Below are positions 11,535 to 23,127 of a stretch of DNA of 64,000 nt, in pieces. Within the stretch, counting starts at the first letter, position 1, and each line of letters starts with the position of its first letter. The stretch is taken from NCBI GenBank assembly GCA_963575745.1, contig CAUYUJ010003422.1, forward strand, positions 1 to 64,000, given 5' to 3'. Position numbers and translations under genes: made by a program. Under the pieces are notes generated by a model that saw only the letters and a program-made list of their open reading frames with translations, ran no database searches and had not been told where the DNA came from. The DNA is from Prorocentrum cordatum. Lineage: Eukaryota; Sar; Dinophyceae; Prorocentrales; Prorocentraceae.

Positions 11535-12612
11535 CGGAGCCCGGGGGTCCCCCCCCCTCCCCCCCCTCCGAAAATTCCCCTTCCCCCCCTGCTGGAACCC
11601 CTTCCCCCCCCCTCCCCCCCTTCCCCCGCCCCCCCCCACCCCCCCCTCCCCTACCCCCCCCCTCTCCGTCGAAAACCGGGAGGGGGGGGGGTCGCTACGG
11701 GTTCGACCCCCCCCCCCCCCCCGCCTCGAAAACCGGAGGGGGGGTCACTGCCGGTTCGAACCCCTCCCCCCCCCCACACTCACCGCCAGCAAGCGATTCC
11801 CGGCCCCTACCACCGTCCGCACCACATCCCCCATTGTTGTTCCCAGCACCACTGTCCTTACCACCACTGTCCCCGCTGGCTCCACCACCGTCCCTACTCT
11901 CTCCACCAGTGCCCCCCACCTCTGTCGCACTGTCCCCACCACTGTTCCCACCAGGGTTCCACTCTCCCCATTTTTCCACGGCCCCAACCATGCCCGACTA
12001 TCCCCACTGTCCCCACTGTCCCACTGACTCCTCCGCTCTCCCACTAAGCTGTCCCACTGTTCCCACTACTGTCCCCGCTGTCCGCACCACTGTCCCCACT
12101 GTGCCTCTGTCCCATTGTCCCACCGCCGTCCTCGCCACCGCCTTCACCACCGTTTCCACCACTGCACCCTCCACTGCCCCACTGTTTCCACCTCATTCCC
12201 ATTGTCCCCACACCGCTGTCCCCACCACCGCCGTCCTCACCACTGTCCACTGTCCCTACTGTTCCCACCGTTGTCCTCACCACTGTCCCCACCACTACCG
12301 TCCCCACCACTGTCCCACTGCCCCCACCACTGTCCCGCTGTCCTCGCGCCACTGCCCCATCACCACCGCCCCCACCACTGTCCGCACCCACCCCCACATC
12401 GGTTTTCGAGGGGGGGGGTTCGAACCGGTAGTGACCCCCTCGGTTTTCGAAGGGGGAGGGGGGGGGGGTTCGAACCGGTAGTGCCCCCCACCCCCCCTTT
12501 CATGATGAACGGGGGGGGGGGGGGGGTTCGAACCGGTTGTGACCCCCCCCGGTTTTCCGGTGGGGGGGGGGGGGGGTTCGAACCGGTACGTAGTGACCCC
12601 CCCCCCCGGTTT
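11535..12612. repeat. G/C-tract insert with inverted TTCGAACCGG ends and CCACTGTCCC minisatellite
   Basis: C-runs of up to 18 bases lie at 11550-11775 and G-runs at 12408-12575, each associated with GGTTCGAACCGG / CGAAAACCGG words in opposite orientation. Between them are degenerate CCACTGTCCCCACCAC units. It interrupts the gag-like protein between DDLRVLPIQWGAG and a continuation resuming near 12613, so it looks like a later insertion or an intron-like element. Confidence 0.65.
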
Positions 12613-13322
<710 letters not shown>

Positions 13323-14326
13323 GCCCCTCCCCTCTTGGCGCGCGCGGCCTGCCGCCTGGGGGATTTTCGGGCCCGGGAGGCGAGGGCGGCGGGCTACGTC
13401 GGCGACCCGCCCCCCGCCCCCCGCGCGCGCTGGGAGCTGCCCATGGGTATTTTTTTGTCGGACAGGCTGTTTAGGGAGATAGGCCTCGCATCTGTTTCCC
13501 CCCCCGCCTCTCGTTGCCAGGGGCCGCTTGCCTGGCCGGCTTTTTTTTCTCAACCAGGGCCCTCCGCCGGCGAGGGCGTCGGGCGCGCGGGGCCGATCAC
13601 ATTTTAATGCGCTCAATGAGTTGCGCGGCGCCGGCTCCGCGGACGCCGCTGCAAACCTCGCTCAGGGGGGGGCCCGGCATCATGCGCCGCGGAAGATCTG
13701 CAGCGCCCGGCAGCGGTGAAACTGCGTCTTTGCCGCGTGACGCCTTTCGCGCGGTCGCGCGGATTGGCCTCGCCTGCGCTTCGGAAGAGGCTTCGAATCG
13801 CGTCGAGCCCCATCGCTCTGCCCCAGCGTTTCTGCGTCAGTCTGGAGCACGCGCCCCCCTTCTGGAGGACGTGCTTGGCCGGGAGGGGCGGCGGCTTGTA
13901 ATCGATGGGGCCGACCGCATGCTAAAGCCCCCACAGGAGTGGGGGGAGGTGGCGGAGCTTTCTTCGCGCATCACTCCCTGCGTCGAGGAGGGCTTGCGAG
14001 CTGATCGGGGTGCTTGCGATGGTTTTGTGAATGAGTTGTAGGCAGCGGGCGTCGTTGAATTCGCATTTTCGGTCGAGGACCATATCGAGCCGTTCTTCGT
14101 CAACAAGAAAGATGTCGCCCTTTGCGCGGTCATGGACTGTCGTGGACCAAGCCGGAGATTTCGCGCGCCAGCTCGGGTGAGAATCGCTGCTGGGGCAGTC
14201 CTGTCGGATCGGCCAGCGCCTTTACGGGGCCTTGTCGGACGTCGGCAATTTGCCCTGGGGCTCGCCCTGCCGCGCTGGCTACGCAAGTTTTTCGTCCTGC
14301 CGTCAATTGATACTTCAGCCGCGCAG

Positions 14327-14331
14327 TCCTA
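14327..14331. repeat. Target-site duplication TCCTA, left of MITE
   Basis: TCCTA directly precedes the left terminal inverted repeat and is repeated at 14545-14549. Confidence 0.8.
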
Positions 14332-14544
14332 TCTGGACGCCCGAGATGGGCACGGAAAGAATTTGTAATATGCCCAACAGCAGTTCTTGTTCATTCTGAA
14401 CAGGATTCGCTGTCCACGCCCCCGCGGCCTGTGTCCATTCGAGACAGAAGGCCGCCTGCCAAACAGCGGCCGCTGTTGCTTTGGGACAACAGTTGTTGTT
14501 GGGCATTGTACCCATTCTTTCGGCGCCCATTTCGGGCGTCCAAA
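14332..14544. mobile_element. 213-bp MITE with long terminal inverted repeats
   Basis: The left end (TCTGGACGCCCGAGATGGGC, then ACGGAAAGAAT...ATGCCCAACA) is the inverse of the right end (TTTGGACGCCCGAAATGGGC when reverse-complemented, then GCCGAAAGAAT...ATGCCCAACA). This gives terminal inverted repeats of about 55 bp at some 80% identity. It is flanked on both sides by TCCTA and carries no coding capacity. It interrupts the RT remnant, so it is younger than the retroelement. A 5-bp duplication leaves several DNA-transposon superfamilies possible; I do not assign one. Confidence 0.85.
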
Positions 14545-14549
14545 TCCTA
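14545..14549. repeat. Target-site duplication TCCTA, right of MITE
   Basis: TCCTA directly follows the right terminal inverted repeat and matches 14327-14331. Confidence 0.8.
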
Positions 14550-15879
14550 GGGTGCTCTGTTCGAGGTTCTCCAACGCCAGTCTGGGCTTCCAGGTGGCGT
14601 TCATCCTGGTTCGCGCGTCTGCCCGCAAGGGTGGTCTCGGGCCTTCTGGTTTGCGCAGCGCCCCCGCTCGCATCGGGCCCTCTCGGGAGCTCGCCCGGGC
14701 CCCGGTCGTCTACCTGAGGAGGGCGCCCCGATCCCGGACCTCGCTAGCCGGGGGCCCGTGGCGTTGCCGTTCTGTGACAACTTGATTGTGATGGGGGTGG
14801 ATCCGGACTCCGTGAGCGCCTGCAAGACCTTCGCCGTTAGCCAGCTAAGACGCGTGGGCTTCCAGGCGCAGAGGGAGGTTGATGTCGCCGACCTTTGAGT
14901 CCCTTGGATATCTCGCAGACGGGAGGAGGGAAGGTGCGTTTCCTTCACCGTCGAGGCTGGGGAGGGCCATCGGGGCTTCTGCCCACTTGAGACGAAGACC
15001 GCGCGTCGCAGGCTGGCAGAGATGCAAGGCGCTGGGATGTGTCACTCCGATATCCCTCTTTACTCGCTCCACGTTCCCCCCCCCCCCGAACGCTCCGCGC
15101 CAGTTCGCGCGCGAGAACAGGAGTCGCAAGAGGCGGCCCTGGCAGTCGGCAGCTTTGGAGTGCAAGTGGGGCCCCCTTCTGCTGCCGCTTGCGCGGGCGG
15201 ATCTTCGCGCGCCGTGGGGCCCCCAGGTAAAAGTTGCTGACGTCTCGCTCTCCGGCTACGCATTGGGCAGGAATGCCCGGGGCAGGTCCGACGTAATTGA
15301 AGTGGGGGGCGCCCGAGAGACGCCCCGCTATCATCGCGCTGTCCCAGTCGCTGCGCTTCGCCGAGCTGCGTTGGGCATCCTCGATCCTTTCGAGGACCTG
15401 GTGTCCGTGGGGCCGATTGTGGACCGCTTCGAGCCTGCCCCCCACGAGCCTAATTTACTTGTCCAGGAGGTTCCAGGCTCGACTTCAGGAGGCCAGGTGG
15501 AAAACAAGCTACGCCGCCCCGTTCGTTTTCAGCGAGGGCATCGGGGGCCCGGAGTCTAGGGCGACGCTGTCCGGGATCAAGCATGCTCTACGGGCCTTAG
15601 GGGCCTTTCGTGCTCTCCGCCATCACCTCGGAGGCAATCTTGGGAATGTCCTGGGCCGGAAGAAGGGCGGGGCGAAGAACATCGCGAGGCTCATCTGCTG
15701 TGGCAGGATCTGTGCCCTGTAGCTCGCTGCCTCCTCTCGCACCCACCGCCGCTGGATCCCCTCGGAGCGTGGCCCCGTGGACTTGGGGTCGCGCCTGCGG
15801 GGGCACCTGCGGCTCGAGCATGGCCAGAGGGCCCCTGCCCCGGGGGGCCCTGGCAGCCGCGTCCCAGCGCCCGCTGGCG

Positions 15880-16905
15880 CAGGCGAGGCCCCCTTCAGGC
15901 CTCCGCCAGGCCTCGCATGTCCCGACGCCTCGAGGTGGCCCAGCTCTTCTGCGGCGAGGTCTGGGCCCTGCGGTTGCCCGACGACGCCGTCCTGCAGCTG
16001 CTCGCCGGGCGCGACGGAGATGGGGCGCCGGGCGCCGGGGGCCCCCAACAAGGAGGTTCGCGCGAGACTCCGCGGCGAGCTGGCGGGGTCACGGGCATCT
16101 GGGCGCCGGCGGACCCCAACGGCCACGTCGAGACTTTCTCGGAGGCCAACTCCGTCTCGGAGAGGGCCCGCGCCACGTGCGTCGAGCGGGCGGGCGACTT
16201 CGAGCGCTGTGCTCGCCTCCCTTTCAAGTCGGCGAAGGCGGTGGGCTGCGCCATGGTCGACTACCTCCGCCAGCAGTCGCTCGAGGGGGCCGGCGTCGGG
16301 GAGGCAGCGGGCCTTTGCGCGGCGTGGGCAAGACTTCGACCGTCGTTCTCGATGAAGGGCCCCGACAAGCTGGCGCGTGCCATGAAAGCGCTGCAGGGCT
16401 CCAACAGGCTCGACCCACCTCGGACCTGTCGAGCCCCTGTCGTTGCAGATCAACGATTTGCCGCCCCCCGCGCCGGGGGGCCCGCGCCGCGCCATCCACC
16501 TTCGCCGAGCGGAGAGAGGTCAGCCAAGCAAAGTTGGCCTGTGCGACGAGACGCTGCCGTTGGACTCGTCTGCCCCCCCGTTCCTCGGATGCATGGCGGG
16601 CGCGCTGCGGGCCGCGGCTGTCGGGGCAGCTCTTTTCGACTTCGATTGCCAGGTCTTGAACGTTTCAAGAGGGCCGCCAGGGCGTCGGGCCTCCCGGCGA
16701 TCCAGCCTGGTCTCTACCAGCTTCGCCGCGGCGCCCCCTCCCGTGACATCTTGAATCGCTTAAGGTCAACAGCGGAGGTGAAGGACAGGCCGCTGGGGGG
16801 TGGCGATCGGTCTGCGTGCCGCTACGAGGCTCGCGGTTTGGCGCAGCTGCAGGAGACGTTGGTCAGCGAGGAGACACAGAGCCGCGCCGCCATGTCCCTG
16901 GCCAG
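15880..16905 (+). pseudogene. Tyrosine recombinase region of the YR retroelement, broken
   Basis: Main frame: VDYLRQQSLEGAGVGEAAGL...KLARAMKALQGSNRLDPP (16255-16420), an N-terminal SAM-like part. A second frame continues ETLPLDSSAPPFLGCMAGAL...LFDFDCQV (16550-16650). The first frame then resumes with LYQLRRGAPSRD (16713-16748), equivalent to the HxxR box (LRHGG in intact relatives), and RSACRYEARGLAQL (16808-16850), in which Tyr is the likely nucleophile. In working YRs this domain integrates the circular cDNA intermediate. Here His of HxxR reads Tyr and at least two frame changes occur, so it cannot be active. Between 15120 and 15880 I see decayed coding-like DNA, possibly an RNase H region, that I cannot assign. 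Confidence 0.6.
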
Positions 16906-16949
16906 GCTCGAGGAGTTGCCCTGGTCGCGCATCCCGCGCGCCGCCCAGC

Positions 16950-17372
16950 ACGGGGGCACCTCCTCAACGAGAGAGTTGTCGAGCTCTTCAATGGCGAAGG
17001 CGGCTTCTCGAAACCGGTGTCGAGGCTGGGGGTCACTTTGGAGGCATGGGGCGCGAATGATGGAGGTCGCGCTATCGCGCTCGTAACAGGAAGCGTCTGA
17101 TCAAATATTATGGCTTTGGCCTCGCAGTTGCCCTGCTCGCCGCTCTCCCCTGCCAGACCTGGTCGCGCGCTGGCAAAGGCGATGACAAAGGCCCAGGGCC
17201 CCTGCGGGATGGCGGGGCCGACCTTTTGGACCCCCCCAGTCTCGAGGGCCGCGATCGCGAGCGCGTCGCCTTGGGAAACCGGCTCTGGCTCGTCGCATTT
17301 CGCATTGTCTGCCAGCTCGCGAGCATCGGGCCCCCCGTCGCCCTTGCAAACCCGTTCACGTCTTGGGTCTGA
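16950..17372 (+). pseudogene. C5-methyltransferase-like C-terminal domain of the YR retroelement
   Basis: One frame carries VVELFNGEGGFSKPVSRLGV (16972-17031), matching motif I of C5-DNA methyltransferases (FxGxGG). Another frame, open from 17061 to a TGA at 17370-17372, carries LAALPCQTWSRAG (17136-17174, motif IV PCQxxS). It continues with RDRERVALGNRLW (17245-17283) and VALANPFTSWV (17337-17369, where ENP is usual). The catalytic Cys of PCQ is intact in sequence, but a frame change lies between motif I and motif IV. Cytosine methyltransferase capture by dinoflagellate retrotransposons has been described for other element classes. Whether this fold methylates DNA is unknown. Confidence 0.55.
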
Positions 17373-17769
17373 CAAACAAAATAAAGCACCTTATCAGAAA
17401 GTTTGGGGCTCGTATCTAGGAGGCGCACTGTTGCCAATATGGGGCCCAGTGGAAAGAGCCAACCGGTTTCTTCATCATGAACTGCGACGCCATGCAGCAG
17501 TTCAAAACATGCACTGCTTCTGGAGGTCGGTGCTCAGCCACAGGTTACAAACCTTTCGTTCTTAGCGGCGAAGATGCTCAAAGTCTTCTCCAAACTAGAC
17601 TGGCTCAGGCCTATTCCGCACCCCGGTGCGACTTTTTGGCTTCGTCTTTTCTGTCCCACCTGAACGAGCAGTATGCGTCCAGCTTGTACCATGACTTCTT
17701 TAAATAACTAGGCAAGTTTCTTAGATGCACTCCGTAGTGCGCATGTGCTTGTAGGTGCAGGTGATGCAG

Positions 17770-17954
17770 CTACTCGTTTGCTGCTAATGATATCCCGCCC
17801 GCTGCCTGCCGCGTCTCGCCGATGTGAACTGTCAGCTCGGTTGTGTGCCCTGACGCCGAGCTTCGTAAGACTGCGCGCGGTGCTGCCAAAAAGTTGTTGT
17901 ACCATATCTGAGGATACGCCTTGCACGTCCTGGCACGGGTGGCAGCGGGATCAT
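17770..17954 (+). repeat. Split direct repeat B1
   Basis: 185 bp starting CTACTCGTTTGCTGCTAATG and ending GGTGGCAGCGGGATCAT, repeated with about 85% identity at 18145-18329. The stretch 17373-17770 between the methyltransferase-like domain and B1 has no recognisable gene. Confidence 0.9.
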
Positions 17955-17963
17955 TGTGCTGTT

Positions 17964-18022
17964 CACGAGCTATGATAAAGGAGTAATGGGTGCCGTAACA
18001 GTGTTCCGGCTCAAATCTCCTC
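17964..18022 (+). repeat. Split direct repeat A2
   Basis: Second copy of A1, starting CACGAGCTATGATAAA, lying between the two B copies. The 120 bp between A2 and B2 is unmatched elsewhere in the element. Confidence 0.85.
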
Positions 18023-18144
18023 CCCCCTTACCAACCCTCAACCCTGGTCTGGAGGTCCAGCCAGGTTTGCATGTGTGTTCAACATCGCTCTTTTGCAGTA
18101 CTCTCGCTAAAACGGGAACAGATCTCTTCGTCTTGGGGTGAGAG

Positions 18145-18329
18145 CTACTTGTTTGCTGCTAATGATATCCCGCCCGCTTTTTGCCACGTCTCGCTGACGT
18201 GTACTGTCAGCTCATTCGTGTGCCCTGACGTCGAGCTCTGGAGCACTGTGCGCGGTGCTGCCAACATATTGTAGCACCATATCTGAGGTTTCGCCTTGCA
18301 CGTCCTGGCACGGGTGGCAGCGGGACCAT
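18145..18329 (+). repeat. Split direct repeat B2 (right end of the retroelement)
   Basis: Second B copy, ending GGTGGCAGCGGGACCAT. Immediately to its right the composite host repeat resumes (AACAGGGTGCGGGTCCCAGG). Confidence 0.9.
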
Positions 18330-18334
18330 GTAAA

Positions 18335-18790
18335 TAACAGGGTGCGGGTCCCAGGAGGGGGGGGGGGTCAACAATAATTGTTCTCCAGAAATGAGAGCTC
18401 AACAACAACAACAACTGAAACAGCAACAGCAACACCAACAACAACAGCACCAACAACAATCCCAACATCACCACCTCCAACAGCAACAACATCACCAACA
18501 ACAAACGCAACATCAGCAACACCTGTAACAGCAACATCAACACCACCAGCAACAACATGAATATCACCACCATCAATCGCGACAACAACAACAGCCACAA
18601 CACAGTCACATCAGCAACACGAACAAACACAACGACCACAACAACAACAGCAACAGTCATTTTAAGACTGTTCGCCCTTATTTGCTCGAGTGTCCAATAA
18701 CAAGTATTTCCCAAACCCTCGATACCTGCCCTCTTCGTCTTCGATCGAACCCCCTTTGGGGGGTATACTTTTCTTCCCTGCAGGCCGGGC
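18335..18790 (+). repeat. Composite repeat copy 3: AACAGGG word, AAC array, TTTTAA module
   Basis: AACAGGGTGCG, GGGGGGTCAACAATAATTG, an AAC/CAACACC array at 18398-18655, then the TTTTAAGACTGTTCG module with AACCCTCGATACCTGCCC and GGGGGGTATAC. Same order as copies 1 and 2. Confidence 0.85.
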
Positions 18791-18924
18791 CCCGGCAAGC
18801 GGCGGGGCGGCCGCGGACCGTCGACCCGACCCCAAGAGGAACGGACAGGGGACCGACCACGACGAGGACGACGACGACGACGGCGGCGACGACGACGAGC
18901 GAAAGCGAGAGCGAGAGAGAACGA

Positions 18925-19875
18925 CAGCAGGGCCACGAGGACACGAAGTACGCCACGACGAGCGACAGCGGGGACACGAAGGGAATGCGTATGGGGCCAC
19001 GAAGAGCGCGAACGAACGGGGGCCACGAAGGGCATACGTATACTTGGCCGCAGAGGGCAAGGACGGAGCCACTGAGGGCAGCAACGGGGCCACGAAGGGC
19101 AGCGAAGGGGCCACGAAGGGCGACGGCGGGGCCACGAAGGGCAGCAAGGGGGCCACGAAGGGCGACAACGGGGCCACGAAGGGCATGCGCATGGGGCAAC
19201 GCCGGGCGCGAACGATCGGGGGCCACGAAGGGCAGATCATGCGGGGCCACAGAAGGCAACGACGGGGTCACTGAAGGTAGCAACTGGGCCACGTAGGACA
19301 GTGAGGGGGCCATAAACGGCGACAACGGGGCCACGAAGGGCATGCACATGGGACCACAACGGGCGCGAACGAACGGGGGCCACGAAGGGCATACTTATAC
19401 TGGGCTGCGGAGGGCAAGGACGGGGCCATTGAGGGCAGCAGCGGGGCCACGAAGGGCAGCGAGGGGGCCACGAAGGGCGACAGCGGGGCCACGAAGGGCA
19501 TGCATATGGGGCCACCACGGGCGCAAACGAACGGGGGCCACGAAAGGCATACATATGGGGCCACGAAAGCAACGATGGGGGCCACGAAGGGCAGCGAAGG
19601 GGCCGCGAAGGGCTGCAACGGGGCCACGAAGGGCTGCGACGGGGCCACGAAGGGCAGCGAGGGAGCCACGAAGGGTTACAACGGGGCCACGAAACAACGC
19701 GAGGGGGCCACGAAGGGCTGCAACGGGTCCACGAAGGGCAGCGAGGAGGCCACAAGAGGCTGCAACAGGGCCGCGAAGGGCAGCGAGGGGGCCACGAAGG
19801 GCTGCAACGGGGCCACGAAACAAATTGCGGGGGCCACGAAGGGCTGCAATGGGGCCACGAAGGGCAGCGAAATCC
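18925..19875. repeat. GGGGCCACGAAGGGCAGCG tandem array, copy 2
   Basis: About 35 units of 21-27 bp; some carry GGGCGCGAACGAACGGGGG inserts. Frames are open on both strands because of composition. Confidence 0.95.
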
Positions 19876-19884
19876 AGATTCTTA

Positions 19885-20165
19885 GGTAATTTGTGAGGAC
19901 AGGGAGTCCTAAACTGAGCGCGACTCCTGGGTGCCTGGGTGTCGGGAGCGCGGCGCTTGAATAAATTGCAAGAGTTTCCAACGCAAGGGCGCTATTCTTC
20001 AGCAGTTGCAAGCACGTCTCCAGCGAAAGCGCGACTCTTCAGCGCCGGGAGAGCGTTTCCTGAATAAATTACAAGGAAGTCCAAAGCGAAAGCGCGATTC
20101 CTGAATAAAATGCGAAGAAGTCTCGGGCGGGAGCGGGGGTCCTGGCTAAATTGTGATGAAGTCTT
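19885..20165 (+). repeat. GCGAAAGCGCGATTCCTGAATAAATTG array
   Basis: Seven degenerate 35-40-bp units with GCGCGA(C/T)TC and ATAAATT, then GGCGGGAGCC, as at 10015-10205. Confidence 0.85.
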
Positions 20166-20430
20166 AGGCGGGAGCCGAAGTTGTTGTAACCTGGGGGCCA
20201 ACGACGCAGTTTGACCCTCAAGACCTTCCCTGATAAAAAAAAAGGTGCGAGCCCCGGGAAGGGCACTTCAATCGAGAAAAACAATGTGCACCGGACGGGG
20301 GGGATCAACAATAATTATTCTTCAGAAACTAGAGTTCAACAACAACAATCCGCACCGTGGAAGCCCACTTCAGCCGCGCACCCAGGGACAATGACAGACC
20401 GTTCGGTCCCTTCGCTCTGACGTGCACATG
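20166..20430 (+). repeat. Composite repeat copy 4 (second unoccupied retroelement site)
   Basis: GCAGTTTGACCCTCAAGACC runs straight into AAAGGTGCGAGCCCC, with no retroelement between. It is followed by GGGGGATCAACAATAAT, a short AAC run and a module (GCCCACTTCAGCCGCGCACC, CCAGGGACAATGA) that recurs at 28.30-28.38 kb. Confidence 0.8.
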
Positions 20431-20689
20431 TACATGCGGTAGAGGTGAAAGTACACGCGTGCCCAATCGCGGGGGGAGCGTAGAATAGTGTTCAATTTGT
20501 GCATGGCTGCTCCAGTTTTCACAGCGTGGACCCCGCTGAGGTTTACACTCCTTCCCAGGGTTCGGCTTATCATCCCGAGTCGCTTCGTGATTGTCCTTGG
20601 GCACGGGCTCCTGGAGGCAGTAAATGAATCAGACTTTCCCGTTGCTCTAGGCCTCCTGGATGGGGTCGGAGTCGATGGGGTCGGAGTTT

Positions 20690-21020
20690 CGTGCTGCATC
20701 GCCGATGCATCGGGTATGCGGCTCGATGTGGAGCCCGATTGTCTCCACGCTGGAGTCGCCGATGCACCGCCGGCGTCGCCGATGCATCGTCGATGCGCCG
20801 CCGATGCGTCGTCGATGCGGCGCGATCCGCCGACCCCATCTATTCGGACCCTATCTGGGAGGCCCTTCGGTGTGTTTTTTCCAGCGGCGAGCGACGGGGG
20901 GAAGTGGGAAGGAGAAGGCCTTCTCAGAAGGAGGCGGAGCTTCTCAGAAGCCTGCCAGCCTTCTGAGAAGTTGTCTATGTCTTCGGGGAAGGCTCAGGAC
21001 ACTTCTCAGAAGGCCGGGAG
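20690..21020. repeat. GCCGATGCATCG units and TTCTCAGAAG palindromes
   Basis: 20690-20835 holds GATGC/GCATC words in both senses (CGCCGATGCATCG). 20905-21015 holds five CTTCTCAGAAG-type palindromes, the motif also seen at 2.79-2.90 kb. A plus-strand open frame covers 20488-21189 but I find no domain in it. Confidence 0.7.
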
Positions 21021-21199
21021 ACTTCCGAACCTTCCGAGATGGCCCTCCCTTCCTCCCTTCCCCCTTCGCTCTCCGCCGATGTTTCCCGGACAGGGCGCGG
21101 GCCCAGGGATCTATTGTAGGAGCGTGCCCCCGGAATCGACGGGCGCAGGGTCGGCGGAATTATTTGCGATAAATAACGAGGTCGCGTAGGGCCAGCGGA

Positions 21200-21580
21200 A
21201 TTGAAGTTTGAGGATGTCCCTAGCAAGACGCTTGTTTTGCATGATGTGTTCGGGATGTTTCGAGCGAAACGTTTGTTTTGTGCTATAGATCGCTCCTCTC
21301 CTGGGGACCAGAATTCAGAGGATCTCTCAGGTGAAATGCTTGATTTCACGTGCCCAGGTCTTGAGGATATCTGGAGCGAGACGCTTCGAAGATTTCTCGA
21401 GCTAAACGCTGGTTTTGCAGAACTCGAGCGGCCTGGGCGCCCCAGGATGCCCAGGTGGTTCTGGGAGTCCGAACACAGCGTAATCTACTAAGGAACGCGG
21501 CCCTGGGAGCGCGGACGCAGCGTGATTCACGAGGGAGCGCAGCCTTGAGAGCGTGGACGCAGCGTAGTTTACGAGTGACC
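21200..21580. repeat. Two degenerate tandem repeats
   Basis: 21200-21430 has about four 70-75-bp units with the core GACGCTTGTTTTGC. 21470-21580 has three 48-bp units with GGACGCAGCGTGATTCACGA. Confidence 0.65.
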
Positions 21581-22415
21581 GTGGCCCTGGCACGTTCCGT
21601 GGCGCGTCCCGTGGCGAGTCCCCCTGGCACGTCGCGCGGCGCGTCCTTTGGCGTCCTCTGGCGTCCCCCTGGCACATCCTGCGGTGCGTCCCCATGGCAC
21701 GTCCCTTGGCACGTTGCCTGGCGCGTCCCTTGCGACGTTCGGCGGCGCGTCCCCCTGGCATGTCCCCCCCTGTCAATTAGCTCTGGGGCAGCTACTATGT
21801 GCTCAGGCAGCTCGAGCTCAAGATCAAGACCAGTTCGGTCAGGACTCGGATGCAAAAGAGGACTCGATGCACACCGCTATAGGGCACAATCGCGGCATGG
21901 CGCATCGCAAGGCAGCACGGCGCAGCGCATCACAGCCCTTGGCACGGTACATTAAGATCGATACAGTCAGCATTGCAACCTGGCACGTTCCTTGGCACGT
22001 TCCGTGGCGCGTCCCGTGGCGAGTCCCCCTTGGCACGTCGCGCGGCGCTTCTCCTGGCACGTCCCGTGGCGCGTCCATTGGCACGTTCCGTAGCGCGTCC
22101 CCCTGGCACCTCCTGCGGTGCGTCCCCATGGCACGTCCCCTGGCACATCGCCTGGCGCGTCCCTTGCGACGTTCCGCGGCGCGTCCCCCTGGCATGTCCC
22201 CCTGTCAATTAGCTCTGGGGCAGCTACTATGTGCTCAGGCAGCTCGAGCTTAATATCAACAATCAAGACCAGTTCGGTCAGGACTCGGATGCAAAAGAGG
22301 ACTCGATGCACACCGCTATAGAGTGAGCACAACCGCGGCATGGCACATCGCAATCCAGCACGGCGCAGCACAGCACAGCCCTCGGCACGGTACATCAAGA
22401 TCGATACACTCAGCA
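21581..22415 (+). repeat. 430-bp tandem duplication rich in CTGGCACGTCC
   Basis: Two units of about 430 bp. Each has about 200 bp of degenerate CTTGGCACGTCCCGTGGCG units, then a unique part (GTCAATTAGCTCTGGGGCAG at 21772 and 22203; GACTCGATGCACACCGCTAT near 21860 and 22300; ACGGTACATYAAGATCGATA). Confidence 0.9.
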
Positions 22416-22477
22416 CTTCATTTGCCCGTCGCCCAATCAGGTCTCACTGAAAACGCTGCCACGTCTTACATTTCTGT

Positions 22478-22720
22478 ATTCCTTTCCGGGTTCGTGGGTC
22501 GATCATGCTCCCACGACGCGAGGGGGGCACCGGGCCCGTGGACGGGCGCCTGGCGGATCCTCCCCGACCAGTACGTGGTGCGGCAGGGCAGCTCGGGCAG
22601 CACCCTCCACATCCTGTGCTACGGCTCCGCGACCTCGGAGGCGGGGCCCCTGGAGGGGGGGCTGCCCGTGCCGCGCCAGGCCAGTGTAGCGGAACTCGAG
22701 CTATCGGTGTTTTCGCGATT
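22478..22720 (+). other. Protein-like island (possible exon or gene fragment)
   Basis: One frame reads GAPGPWTGAWRILPDQYVVR, then QGSSGSTLHILCYGSATSEA and GPLEGGLPVPRQAS in a GC-rich block with normal amino-acid balance, unlike the satellite frames around it. No start codon, domain or splice sites are clear. It may be an exon or a retrocopy fragment. The stretch 22720-23120 has nothing recognisable apart from C-runs. Confidence 0.3.
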
Positions 22721-23127
22721 TCGTGGACCGTGCTCGTTTGGATCTCGTTTTGTAGAAAAAGGTGGGACGAATGCAGAACGAGGGAAAACGAACACAAAGC
22801 GACAATGAACAACACTGTTTGACTCGAGCCCTGAAAAGTGATCGTTTTCTTATTCATTGTTTTGCCGATCGGCACGGGCCCTCGCATCCCCCCCCTCCCC
22901 CCCTCACAGAGTAGATCTTGACCGTTTTTAGCGCTTGTTTTAAGCAGGTGGGGTCTTTTGTTGTGGGATGTACTGCTGCAAACAGACGCATTGAGCAGAG
23001 GTCCAGAGCCAGACCCCCGCACCTCCCCCCCCCTTCCGCCCAATGTCAAAACTGCGAATACGAAACGCTCACAACGGTACCCATACCGCTACCCTCGGCT
23101 CGTTGCCTTCCTGAGGCCTTTAGGGCG

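Larger units (their letters stand above)
13514..15120 (+). pseudogene. Reverse transcriptase region of the YR retroelement, broken
   Basis: One frame carries RITPCVEEGLRAD...FVNEL, an in-frame TAG at 14039, then AAGVVEFAFSVEDHIEPFFV and NKKDVALCAVMDCRGPSRRF (14042-14165), matching RT fingers motifs (FFVxKK, xxDxR). RQFALGLALPRWLRKFFVLP follows near 14240-14310. The coding is then interrupted by a 213-bp MITE. Afterwards CPQGWSRAFWFAQ (14621-14660, motif B-like) and ALPFCDNLIVMGVDPDSV (14760-14815, motif C-like, xxDN in place of xxDD) are found in other frames, followed by QLRRVGFQAQ. This motif order and the DN variant fit RTs of dinoflagellate retroelements. Several frameshifts, one stop and one insertion make it inactive. 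Confidence 0.65.

Noticed and set aside
12410-12590. GGTTCGAACC words resembling the T-arm of tRNA genes
   Set aside because: They recur in a simple G-run repeat, with no acceptor stem, D-arm or anticodon arm around them.
20488-21189. 233-codon plus-strand open frame
   Set aside because: It runs through GATGC repeats and TTCTCAGAAG palindromes, with no domain and other frames open too.
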